Assembly (NCBI RefSeq): GCF_947507565.1
Contig: NC_089188.1
Span: 2,356,001 to 2,420,000 of the forward strand
From: Oscarella lobularis
Lineage: Eukaryota; Porifera; Homoscleromorpha; Homosclerophorida; Oscarellidae
Direction: 5' to 3'
DNA length: 64,000 nt
Position 1 is the first letter of the stretch; the number at the start of each line of letters is the position of its first letter. Both the position numbers and the translations under genes were made by a program. This document shows, piece by piece, positions 45,514 to 64,000 of this stretch. Under the pieces are notes generated by a model that did no database searches, had not been told where the DNA came from, and worked only from the letters and a program-made list of their open reading frames with translations.

Positions 45514-46720
45514 ATGTTCTTTCCGCGAAGAGGAGGTCGCCACTGGCGCGGCGGCGGCGGCTACGGCGGCGGCTACGGTCGCGGCTACGGTCGTCGTCGC
45601 AGCGCCGGCTTGGGAGTCTTTCTTCTCGCCGCGCAAATCCTCCAAATGGGAGTCCAGCACATTCCGCCCGTCACACTCGGAATCGTCGCCGCAAATGCGT
45701 CCGTCTACCTCGGTCTCCTGCGTCGATTTCGATTGATACGCGTGCCGAGCATCAAGGAAGCGTGCGTGAGCGCCTTTCACGTTTGGCACAAAGGCCAATG
45801 GTCGCGTCTCATCTGGGCCGCCTTTTTGCACGCCGACGAGTGGCATCTCTACTACAACATGGCCTCGTTTCTATGGAAAGGCCGCTCGTTAGAACCGCGC
45901 ATGGGCAGCGGCCGATTTCTCTACCTCATCGCCGTTTTCACCGTTTTGACGAGCGCGACGCTCGTCGCATTGAATCTCATCGCCGTCGACGCTCTCTCCC
46001 AGCCCCATTATTACACTGACTGTGCCGTCGGCTTTTCCGCTGTTCTATTCGCTCTCAAAATTCTAACGACGTTCGACATGCCGCCTAGCGCGCGCACGTC
46101 CATCATGGGTTTCATTGTCGTGCCGACGCGATACGCCTGTTGGGTCGAATTAGTCGTCACGTCGCTTCTCTTTCCGAACGTCTCCTTCCTCGGTCATCTC
46201 GCCGGAATTCTCGTCGGACTCGCTTACGTGAAAGGCCCGTTACGAAATCTCATGTTCGGTTTATTTCCGGATTTTGGGGCGAGGGCGTGGCAACCAGCTC
46301 GCACCACGACTACTACGAGAAGTAGTGGAACTGTTGGGGGCGTGGCACCAGGTGAAGAGGATAGTCCTGAAGTGCAAGCTGCTATTGCTGCGAGTTTGCG
46401 TGCCGAGCAATCGCCGAGACTTCGACCGTTGACCCAGAGACGAAATCGGTCGCAAACTTCTTCCCGGATGGCTGACCCGGATAATTCTGACGATCCTGAA
46501 CTGCAAAAAGCAATTAAAGAGAGTCTCAAAGAAAGTTCACAGACACCTGGTTAGTTTAGCTTTATATTGATATTTATTTATTTATTTATTTATTTATTTA
46601 TTAGTGGAACCGTCTGCTCCTCCTGAAGATCTGATGTCCAATGAAGAGAGTGGGCCAATTGGATGGGATCCAGACATTGTTAGACATGCTAGATTGGCTC
46701 GCTTTGATCGGACGTCCTAA
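45514..46720 (+). CDS. RHBDD1: Rhomboid protease RHBDD1/RHBDL4
   Basis: ER intramembrane serine protease that feeds ubiquitinated membrane clients to p97-dependent ERAD. Exons 45514..46549 and 46605..46720, 383 aa. A Gly/Arg-rich N-terminus (RGGGGYGGGYGRGYGRRR) precedes about six membrane helices: VFLLAAQILQMGV, HLYYNMASFLWKGRSLE (the N-terminal HxxxN of rhomboids), FLYLIAVFTVLTSATLVALN, GFSAVLFALKIL (catalytic Ser) and SFLGHLAGILVG (catalytic His). The tail has two UIM-like helices: DSPEVQAAIAASLRAEQS and DDPELQKAIKESLKESS. The extreme C-terminus PDIVRHARLARFDRTS resembles the p97/VCP-binding motif. Poly(A) signal AATAAA at 46791-46796. The intron contains a (TTTA)n run. Confidence 0.94.
46571..46603. 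repeat. (TTTA)n microsatellite
   Basis: About eight TTTA units fill the RHBDD1 intron up to its TTAG acceptor. Confidence 0.85.
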
Positions 46721-46863
46721 TGCTTTTAGTTTTGATTGCTAGATAGAGGTTCTTCTATTCTACGTAATAGAATTTTAAACGCAAACTGAAAATAAAGTCG
46801 AGGATCACACCCCCACGTGCTATAAGTTACGAAGAAACGATTAGCTAAAGACTTACGCTCGCT

Positions 46864-55907
<9,044 letters not shown>

Positions 55908-56118
55908 CGGGTGACGGGATCGAGCGAAAGCGAACGAGTGAACGCGTGCGCCGCGCTGGATTGGGTGTCTGTCGAGTCGCGGAGTCGAGAAAGGCGACGA
56001 ATCTCGACTTCCACACCGTGGTAATGGCGAGCCAATACGGGACTGATAAATCACGTGTCGTGGGTGTAGGAAATCCAATTACTAAATTCAAACTTAATTA
56101 AAAGAGTGCTTATAAAAT
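55908..56118. other. Spacer TRIP12 5' side / GPCR 3' side
   Basis: 211 bp between same-strand genes. It contains ATCACGTGTCGTG (about 56050), a CACGTG E-box. TRIP12 5' UTR and GPCR 3' UTR probably share it. Confidence 0.45.
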
Positions 56119-59100
56119 CTACACTGTGCTTTCCCTGGTTGCCAACTTTCGGTGCGGAGGATTAATAGTTTCTTCGAACGTTACAGACATTTTTCCTCCT
56201 TTTCGATTAGTAATTGATTCTAATGTAATCGTATGGTCGTAACTGTCCGTCGTTTCCCCCTCTTCAATCACGTTGTCCTCATCTTGTAGAAGTGATGGCA
56301 AGGCTGGAACGTTGACGAACTGCCTACGCATCATTTCAACAGTCACGTCGCTCAAGTTTCTCTGCAAATAATAGTGAGACACTCTAATAATAAGAACCTA
56401 TTTTCTTTTACTTGTTCAATCAACATTTTTATTGCGTCTTTCATCGATTGATTCTGATGTTTTATTTTATTGATTTGCCCCGATTTCGCCACAACCATGT
56501 GCCTGGACATAGACTTTCGTTCCGTTCCGCGAACCTTGCCAAGTCCCTCGACGATTTTATCGCCGCGAAACAATATAGCATAAACCTAGTTCAATTTCTC
56601 CTCCCTATATTTTACGTCTACGTCACAGCATTTCTTACTTTTGGAACAGCTTCGAGAAGGAGCGAAGTCAACGTCATAAATACGACTGTCAACGTCACTA
56701 AAACGAATTGAAGACTGCTTATACCAGTCACTGAAATTATGACGAAGAAGACGATGGTAAAGACAAGCGCTGAACCAAGTCCGAGGAACGTATACCACGG
56801 ATTATTGATGTAGGCGAGTCGCACTTTTCGCGTCTCAATGCCCAAATGTAAGCCGTAGAGAAGGATAAGGCCGTAGTAGACAGCAAAAGCGATATACCAC
56901 GTAGTCCGCGTGTCAAATGTGCAGTATACAATGTGACTGCTTATCTAAACAGAGATTCTACTATCTATTGACTTTCTTCTATAGCACGCTCACCCCTCTA
57001 ATTGTCGTAGATTGATCAACTTCCTCGCGTTTATATCCGTCAACAGCTACCCAAGTAACAAATATAGCAACACTGAGTAGCGTCAAAATCACAATGGCAA
57101 TAATGCCATTTTTTTGACTTCCCTACACGTAAATAAAAATTCGCATATACATACATATTTTCTAATCAATTTACGAGGTTGATTAGACGAGCAAAGGCAG
57201 AGGATCGTCGTCGACGCCCTTCCTTTCGCCGCTGAAGCTTCTGCTGTCGCGTCAGCATCTGTTGTATTCGCCACGTTTTCACTACCAAAGTTGCGTAAAA
57301 CATAACAAAACCGGCAGTCGTTAGAACGACCCGTAACTGCGAGGAGAACCATTGGGGAATAGACTACGTTTCCTTGTGTGATACTTACGTAGCAGAGAGG
57401 CAAGGCCGCGCTATCGCTTATGTCAAAAAATCGTCCATCGCAACCGTTTAATATCCACGCAGTGTAGATAAGAATCGCAGCACTTGCTATCAAGACGTTT
57501 AGGTATGGGCCTGATAGTCGAACAATTCTACGGCGGAGATATGAGATTGGGTTTGGGAAATAAAAAAGGATCTTATTACTGACCGCATATTACGAAAGGC
57601 CACGTTGAAAGCGATAAAGAGAAGGCTCACAAGAATGGCAAAGCTGAGAATTACGACTGAACCAATAAAATAGGCTTTATCCAAATGGATTGGAACGCGT
57701 GTTATTCGGTCAGTAGGACGATTCCCTGCGAAATAAAAAGAGTAAATGGGGTAAAATGAAGCTGCCGGCTTTTTCACTGACCTGAGTCCCAAGGATCGAA
57801 ATAGGAAGTCGCGTTTCCGGAAGAACCGTTATAAAGTCCGAATAAATGCTCGTCAATGATATATAATCCCGTGGATTCATTCAGATCGGAAACATTGTAG
57901 TAATAGAGTTCGACTTGTCCGAGAGATAATCGTGGATCAAAAGAAATAAGACCCTAATCAAAGATATAAGGAACGAGTGAAGGAGATGGATCTTTTATTT
58001 ACCGTCACTCCATAGAATTCAATTTCCCTCAGTTCATCTACCAAATGCGTGTCGCTGATTCCTCCAGAAAATGGAAGAGACCCGTTCGCTTTTTTCAGCA
58101 TAAGAGCAAGCGCCGTTACTCCATCGTAACTATAGCCATCAATACCCTCATCGCCTTTTAATTTTTTAAGAACGTCTTCTCTGTTCTAAAAATTATTTTA
58201 GAATAAAGAAAGCGGTGTGGTCTGCTTAGCGGTACTTGTCCCGTTTCGAGCCACTCATTAGCCGTGATATTCGGATAGGGATCAATTTTTAAGCTAAATG
58301 ACGCATTTAGGGCTCGATTGACGTTCTTAGAACAAGATTTCTCGGACTGAGACAAGAGATCACGAGGACCGTGCATTGTAATCCACACGTAGTTTGGCGA
58401 CACCATTTCCATGGCAACCGCCTTATGAAGTAAAAAAGTGCAAAAATATGTTAATTAATTATTTAATTAATTAATTACCTCGCAAAGATACGACGACTCC
58501 AATTGCACGTCATCGAGAAGAGAAACAATAATAAACAGTTCATTCTTCTGCAGAAATATATATATATATATATATATATATAGAACTTAGAAAGATGAGA
58601 GAATAAGAGATAAGCACCTTTATATTATCTAGTACTCTTGTGACATTAGCTCCAGTGAAAGACCTTGTATTATTGGCTGCTCGTCGAAACGAGTCAAGCG
58701 TCTCAGTCTTTGTAGAAAAACGTCTAATTTTGACTACAAAAGGGAACTTTCGTCGTACGCACCCTAGTCTTGTCTCTGTCCCCTTTGCTAACAATAATAG
58801 CAGCATATGACCAGTCGAAGAGTTTGAGTAGGGCGGCGCCGGCATCATTGAGGAGTCGACGCGACGGAGCAACGGTAAAATAAGCCGCTTGACCCGTTTT
58901 ATATGCGGCGTGTAAATCAGGTATGACGTTGATCTTAATTAAAAATAAACAAGACTATATCAATTTTTTTTACCCCTACGTTGATGAGATTCCAGTAGGG
59001 AGCCGATTCGGCGAACAATCCGAGAATCGCTTGATCGCATTCGTGCGAATTAGCGGTGATTAGAGCAAAGCTTGGCGCTCCTTCGTCGATGACGTGCTCC

Positions 59101-59517
59101 AGAAACGCGAAATTCGACGCGCCCACCGTACATTGTTGTCGACGTTTGGGCTTGGACTAAAAAAAGCTCCTATTGCGGTCGTAGCGACGGTGTAAAGACG
59201 ATCGCACTCACCGAACGGTTCTGAGTCTCCGTCATGGACACGTCGACTAACGCGAGTTGAGTGCCGTTGGCGTTTAGGTGTTCTTCGGCGAGACAGAGGC
59301 CTCGTAGTGCTGCATCGTGGACTTCGGGAGCTACTTGAACGATTATTTGATGCGGCGTTGAGCTGTCTAGTAAGGGGAGCGAATTCGTGGGGGAATGACG
59401 CGCTACGAGACGCCTACTTAGGATCTCTTGCGAGCAAAGGCGTCTTGATGCCGAAACAGTGTCGAATGCAAATGTTAGGATCAGAGAGGCTAAGGTGGTG
59501 GCAACGAGACGGTGCAT
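56119..59517 (-). CDS. GABA-B-like class C G-protein-coupled receptor 1
   Basis: Metabotropic receptor resembling GABA-B subunits. ATG 59517 with signal peptide MHRLVATTLASLILTFAF. The venus-flytrap ectodomain spans about residues 40-480: QIIVQVAPEVHDAALRGLCL, FAFLEHVIDEGAPSFALITA, IPDLHAAYKTGQAAYFTVAPS, LFIIVSLLDDVQLE, then GYSYDGVTALALMLKK and IEFYGVTGLISFDPRLSLGQ. Seven transmembrane helices follow: AYFIGSVVILSFAILVSLLF, LSGPYLNVLIASAAILIYTA, VVLTTAGFVMFYATLVVKTW, GIIAIVILTLLSVAIFVTWV, WYIAFAVYYGLILLYGLHLG, then ALVFTIVFFVIISVTGI and LVTLTVVFMTLTSLLLEAVPKVY. The tail has a coiled-coil-like NKIKHQNQSMKDAIKMLIEQ, in the place where GABA-B subunits have their heterodimer coil. Stop 56119-56121. 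Ligand unknown; it may not be GABA. Confidence 0.87.
58552..58582. repeat. (AT)n microsatellite
   Basis: About 14 AT units in an intron of GPCR 1. Confidence 0.9.
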
Positions 59518-59588
59518 TCTTCTCCAATTGCGTTCTTTGTCTTTGAAGTGCGCGCGCGCGCTATCCCACGCGTTGTAACTGTAATAAA
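59518..59588. other. 71 bp spacer between tandem GPCR genes
   Basis: CGCGCGCGCGC run at about 59550. Very short for a full promoter; see findings. Confidence 0.5.
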
Positions 59589-62500
59589 TTAATTAGAGGA
59601 AACAGATATATTCTTAGAGTTCATTTCGTCTTCGTCTTCGAATTCGAGAACGATTGTTAGAGGCACGTCGATAAAATTCTGTCGCACTGTTTTCACTGTT
59701 TCTTCGCTCAAATTTCGCTGCATATGCAAATTTCAATTTAGTATCTATGACCCCCAACTAGCATGATAAGCTTACTTCTCTAATAAGCATTTCTATCACT
59801 TCTTTCATGTACATATTTTGACGCTTTAGCGCCGAAACTTTGGACGATTCCGCGATGCGATGCTCACTCATGGACATTCGTTCGATACCTCGAACCGTTC
59901 CCAAGCCTTCCACGTCCTTAGTCGCTCGAAAATAGACAGCGTAGATCTGCAAAGAAAATTCGATCAATGCAGATTTTAGAGGACTACTCGCGAGTGTCAA
60001 ACTTTTGGTGCAAATTCCAGAAGAAGCGTTATTGTTGCCATATAGATGACGCAAATTGACGTAATGATGTATATGACGTGTGTGGGAGTAAATATAAGAG
60101 CAATAAAAAAAGCAAGTAGAAATCCCTCCGTTGTGGTAAGACAAAAGATGGTGAAGTGAGGATTGTGGATGAACGGGATAGGCGTCGTGCGAGTATGCCA
60201 TACCACATAAAATCCATAGAACAACAGCATCCCATTAACCGCTCCACAAACGATAAGGTGAAGGTGAAAGCTGCCAGAATTGCAAATTCCAACGTTTAGT
60301 CCCTGAATAAAGAAGCCCAATATTATTAGCTAAGACCTCCCCTCCGTATATCTCACGTTTATTTGACGCATCGTTATGCTTATTGGATCAAGAAGAAACC
60401 AAGTGAGAGAACCAACAAGGTTAGTCAAACCCAAGACACAGACAAAAAGCACACCGCCTCGTTCTCTTGTCTATAAACCCCCCAATCCAATTCATACACA
60501 TAATGCCGTAGGGTAGGAGGCCTTACCAAGTTTCTCAGCGATGATGAGCGTCGGCGCAGACGTGCCGCTTGCTGTCCCTCCGTTATGAGACGAACTCGCA
60601 TACTTTTGACGAGTACAGTCGAGAAAAGAACGATGAAGCCCGTACTCGTGAGAATGAATCCAACCTAAAAAAAGATTCAACGGTGTTTGAGGAAGTCGAT
60701 TGTCGTTACCAGGCACAAATTGGCCATTGTGCTCTCGCCAAAATGAAATCTTCCTTCGAATCCCGAAATTATGCCACCAAGATACATCAAAAATGCTCCA
60801 AACGTCAAAAGAGTGTTTAGAATTGGGCCAGAGAGTTTAAAAATTCTACGAGTAAAGCGCCGTTCTGTATAGTTACATATATTTCCATACATTTACCCAC
60901 CTTTCGTTTCTGTACTTCAGATTGAATAGTAGAAAGAATCCATTCAAAAGAATTCCCAAAATGTAAACCGTTGTAAATCCGATAAATGGCGACAAAGACA
61001 ACATTTCCATGACAACGTTGCCATCGATCAAATCTTTAGGTCTTACTCCACCTACAAGCGGAAAGAGCCTCGAGGAAAAGCCGAGAGTAAGTGTAACGGT
61101 TTTCTCACCTATCCAAGGAACAATTTTGACTTCAGTCAAGTTGCCTTCTTTAGCGCTGAATTGGCAGAAAACTGTACTGCTCAAATTGGCTGCGGTTTAG
61201 ACCGCATGTGATTAAATTAAACGCATCTGCAAATAACTCTCTACCTGAATGATAGACAAGGTCAAGATGACCAAGAGGCTCACTAAAAGAAACGTCTCCC
61301 TAAGGACCGTGACGACTCTCCAATATCATTCAATGTAAGTATTTTCGCTGACCGTGACGCCAGAAAACGATAGCGACTTCTTCGCTACTTTTACGGCTAT
61401 TCTTTTGTGCTTCATTAGAGCCAGGGCCGTAACGGCATCATAAGAGTATCCAGCCAGACCTGAGTCGTCTGACCGCGCGTCCAACTCGTCTAAAACACTT
61501 CCTCGCGTCTATATAGTAAATCAAATGAACTCTTGGCAGCATACCCAATGTAATTTCTTACCCTTCCGGTAGCCAACAGCTCATCGACGTCACCTGCGTA
61601 GGGACGTAGTCGTAGACTTATTGAACCTTCAAGTGCACTAATGATTTCGCCCACAGAACAGTTTGTTTCTTCCATTGGCTGGCTTCCCGTCGTTTCGAGT
61701 TGTTTCCGGCGAATAAACTCGTCAAGGCCACTGGGAAGAATCCATACAAAGCCCGACTTTGAACCACGTGAATAAGCCTGTAAAAAATCATGATACTATT
61801 TCTTCTAAAGATGATGCAGTTACGTGACAAATGTGTCTCAATGCCGTTTTGACTCCTAGTAGGGTAAGAATAATAATTCGACGCCTGGATTCCTGCAAAT
61901 AGAAGTAGCCGGTTGTCAGAGTGCAAAATCGAACTTCTAAAACCTCAATTTTTGCAAAAACATTTTCTTCAGAGTCGGAGAATCGCAATGAAGATATGTT
62001 TCTACTTTGAAGCATCGCAACCAAATCAGCAGCGTCCTATTATTGTATGTCTCAAAGGACACTAAGTAGACTGATTACATCTCCTTACCGCATTCGATTC
62101 GATGTTCGTACGAACGACAACAATGACGCGAGTCCACAGGAAATGATTCATCAGAGCTGCGACCGCTTGATTATAGAGCTTCAGCGACGGTGCCACAGAC
62201 AAGTACGACTCCATGTCATCATAAGCGATAGGACGAAAAGGATAAATGTTCATCTAATAAATATTTAAAGGACGCCGTCGCCGCGAAACGCTTTGCTATC
62301 TCGTCTCACGTACGTAGGGTATGCCCCAATATTTGGCTGAAAGTCGAACGCACGGTGAATCGTCGTTGACGGCAATAATGCTCGACGGCGGAGGCGGCTC
62401 GAGTCGAGACAGTCTCGTCTTTAGAAACCAATAGTTCATCTCTCCCATGGAGATAGACAACTGAGCGTCGAGACGACGAATAATTTAAGTGTGAAGACAG

Positions 62501-62956
62501 AAAAGTGCCTGAGTAGCGATCTCACCTTATCAGCGGCGTCAGACGACGACGACGACGGCCCTAAACCGACGATTTCCGATCGATTATGTTCCCCCAACGA
62601 ATTGACATCGCGAACACCGAGACATAGGCCACGTAGCGCGTTATTCGACATTGAAGAATGGGTCTCAATGATCAACGTCGCCGCTGTTGTATTAATAGTC
62701 CCTGCCAGCGGCCAAAGAATGCGTGTATAGCGGAACTGGAACTCTTGAACGGCATGCACACTCACCTCGACTTTCTTCTCCGCGACAAAGGCTAGTTAGA
62801 CCCAATGTTGGCTCTTTATAGAAACGATATGATCAAGTCGCACGTACGCTTGTAACTGAGAGAGTTATATATACCTAGGCGACTAGAGAAGGCCATCAGG
62901 AGTAGACAGAAACGAAAGGATCGGTTGATACGATCGCACAAGCGATTCCTATTCAT
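59589..62956 (-). CDS. GABA-B-like class C G-protein-coupled receptor 2
   Basis: Tandem paralogue of the preceding receptor. ATG 62956 with signal-anchor-like leader RSFRFCLLLMAFSSRL; exon 1 is 62875-62956 and exon 2 starts at 62791. Ectodomain: TLIIETHSSMSNNALRGLCL (aligned to the same place in receptor 1), SSIIAVNDDSPCVRLSAKYW, SLKLYNQAVAALMNHFLWTR, IIILTLLGVKTALRHICH, LAGYSYDAVTALALMKHKR, FSGVTGDVSFSEPLG. Membrane part: FIGFTTVYILGILLNGFFLLF, LSGPILNTLLTFGAFLMYLGG, VGFILTSTGFIVLFSTVLVK, GVLFVCVLGLTNLVGSLTWF, LHLIVCGAVNGMLLFYGFYVVW, FLLAFFIALIFTPTHVIYII, ICVIYMATITLLLEFAPKV. The tail repeats the coil VSALKRQNMYMKEVIEMLIRE and RNLSEETVKTVRQNFIDVPL, close to RNLSDVTVEMMRRQFVNVPA in receptor 1. 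Stop 59589-59591. Presumably arose by local duplication. Confidence 0.85.
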
Positions 62957-63125
62957 GCTCGACCGGGCTACTAAGGTATAAGACTGAGCCACTTCCTGGA
63001 GCTGTACGCGTCCAGTAAGTGGATCTGTAAATAAACGAGGAAGCCGGAGAGCTGCTCGAGCAATGTCGTGTCTGTATATTAGGAAGGATCTTTATTGAAA
63101 ACAATCTCTAAAAAATAATATTTAA
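62957..63125. other. Spacer GPCR 2 5' side / small gene 3' side
   Basis: Contains TTTATT at 63091-63096, read as AATAAA on the minus strand and 30 bp downstream of the putative stop of the small gene. The rest is presumably the GPCR 2 promoter. ATTTATAxAG-like words lie near 62860-62870. Confidence 0.45.
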
Positions 63126-63492
63126 TTAGTCTATGGAATTTGCTACTGTGTGAAGGCGAGAGACGCTCTTTTTCGTCTCGTCTTCGTCCCAGTGTAGCAA
63201 ATCGACATTACCATTGAACGTTCGAAAACCTCAAAGGGGGCCCCTCTTCGCTCTACTTTCTCTGGGACGCTACTTTAGTTCTCCTTACTTGTTGTAGCTC
63301 CAACGCCATTCGATGGATCGATCGAGTGCGTTTTCTTCGAACATCGCTGTCATTTGATCGTTCGTCGTCGATTTTCCGTCGCGAAAGGAGTTTGTTCGTG
63401 ATCCTTGTCCATTTTCGCCGATCTGCGCGCGACGAAACCAAGCAGAAGCCTTGCCACGGTTCGCCGTTCGCCACGAGGTCGTCGTCCGCCAT
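63126..63492 (-). CDS. Small unassigned gene, reading frame uncertain
   Basis: An open frame from ATG 63492 begins MADDDLVANGEPWQGFCLVS and stays open 79 codons to 63253; an overlapping frame from ATG 63593 (MVRNIEVLKMLDQQL) covers the same bases. A GTAAGG donor at about 63277-63282 would link to a second segment, GNVDLLHWDEDETKKSVSRL then HTVANSID and TAA at 63126-63128, whose composition looks protein-like and which is followed by a minus-strand AATAAA. The best donor and that last frame do not agree in phase without an extra intron or the weak donor GTTGGA. I recognise no family. It sits at the start side of GPCR 2. Confidence 0.35.
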
Positions 63493-64000
63493 CTTGATAT
63501 AGGTGTGAGGTTTTGCGTAACGCAGGTGCTATTTTGCATCAGCCGCCCTAATTGCTGATCGAGCATTTTTAGCACCTCTATGTTTCGTACCAATCAGAGT
63601 CCTACTTGAGCCCCACGTGACTCCGAGGGACCAATGAGCGCGCTGGGCGGGGCTACGCTGTTCAAAAGCGACGCGCACACCGATTTTCCTTCAGTTGCGG
63701 CTGAGGGTGGATGCGTCGCGGTTCGCTGCGTCTCTTCCTTGATCGGACCGGCTCGGGGGAAGACAAAAGGCAAGTCTCGGGTTGTTGTTTCAGCGTGGCC
63801 CACGGATTAATCCCGTGCCGGAGCCCGTAGGCAGGGCGATGGGGGGCTTCGGCCTCGGTTTACGCACTGGGTAGAATGGTCGCCAATGTCTTATTGCTGC
63901 CAAACAAGTACGGCCCGCGCTAGGCTCGAGCGGGCACGACTGTACTGTATTTAGTTAAACACAAAGAAAGAACCGACAGAAAGCAGAAAAGAGATAGTGA
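63493..64000. other. GC-rich promoter-like end of window
   Basis: About 508 bp with no conserved coding frame. CCACGTGAC, CCAAT (63631-63635) and GGGCGGGGC cluster at 63614-63653, which looks like a proximal promoter for the minus-strand gene or for a gene past the right edge. GCCCGC...GCGGGC (63911-63933) is a small inverted repeat. Confidence 0.45.

Noticed and set aside
62736-62765. 24 bp intron in GPCR 2 (GTGAGT...AAGAG)
   Set aside because: Too short to splice; the 24 bases are in frame without a stop (VSVHAVQE), so the exon is read through.

Overview
The window is nuclear DNA from an animal with a very compact genome. Nineteen protein-coding genes (one cut by the left edge), one tRNA and one doubtful small gene fill 64 kb. 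Spliceosomal introns are mostly 44-61 bp (measured in the AGFG, ATP1B, SLC35F and RHBDD1 models), and neighbours are usually 40-260 bp apart. The gene set (Na/K-ATPase beta, CCDC40, RSPH10B, DOCK9-type GEF, PAK, Rag GTPase, protrudin, TRIP12, SRP receptor beta, GABA-B-like receptors) is metazoan. The compactness, the tandem GABA-B-like class C receptors, the BTB-TLDc protein and the SH2-WWE-PARP protein fit a sponge, perhaps a homoscleromorph. That placement is an inference; no species marker was seen.

Layout. 1-3292 (+): 3' half of UGGT, ending in an ER-retention-like HTDL. 3481-5701 (-): AGFG-type ArfGAP, head-to-head with the Na/K-ATPase beta subunit at 5962-7025 (+). 7026-9396: the largest gene-free stretch, holding diverged duplications, a 58-59 bp tandem repeat and hairpins. 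9397-21325 (-): four closely spaced same-strand genes, namely a SAM/coiled-coil protein, RSPH10B (radial spoke), an SH2-WWE-PARP protein and CCDC40 (axonemal ruler). CCDC40 is head-to-head with SLC35F at 21476-22728 (+). 22847-34022 (-): DOCK9-type Cdc42 GEF, then IWS1. 34128-35622 (-): glycogenin. 35811-37168 (-): RagA/B GTPase, head-to-head with protrudin (37312-38439, +). 38565-40435 (-): SPRYD7 and a BTB-TLDc protein. 40855-43215 (-): group I PAK kinase. 43449-43520: tRNA-Glu(UUC). 43707-45469 (-): FBXO36 and SRPRB; SRPRB shares a 44 bp head-to-head spacer with RHBDD1/RHBDL4 (45514-46720, +). 46864-55907 (-): TRIP12 HECT ubiquitin ligase. 56119-62956 (-): two tandem class C GPCRs. 63126-63492 (-): a small unassigned gene.

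How genes relate. RSPH10B and CCDC40 both serve motile cilia and flank the SH2-WWE-PARP gene, the most unusual protein here. UGGT, SRPRB and RHBDD1 act at the ER. RagA and protrudin, both tied to lysosome/mTORC1 biology, share one short divergent promoter. All gene calls rest on reading translated exons against remembered families; no database search was run. Splice sites were set by hand, exactly where exon coordinates are given and only approximately in the large genes.
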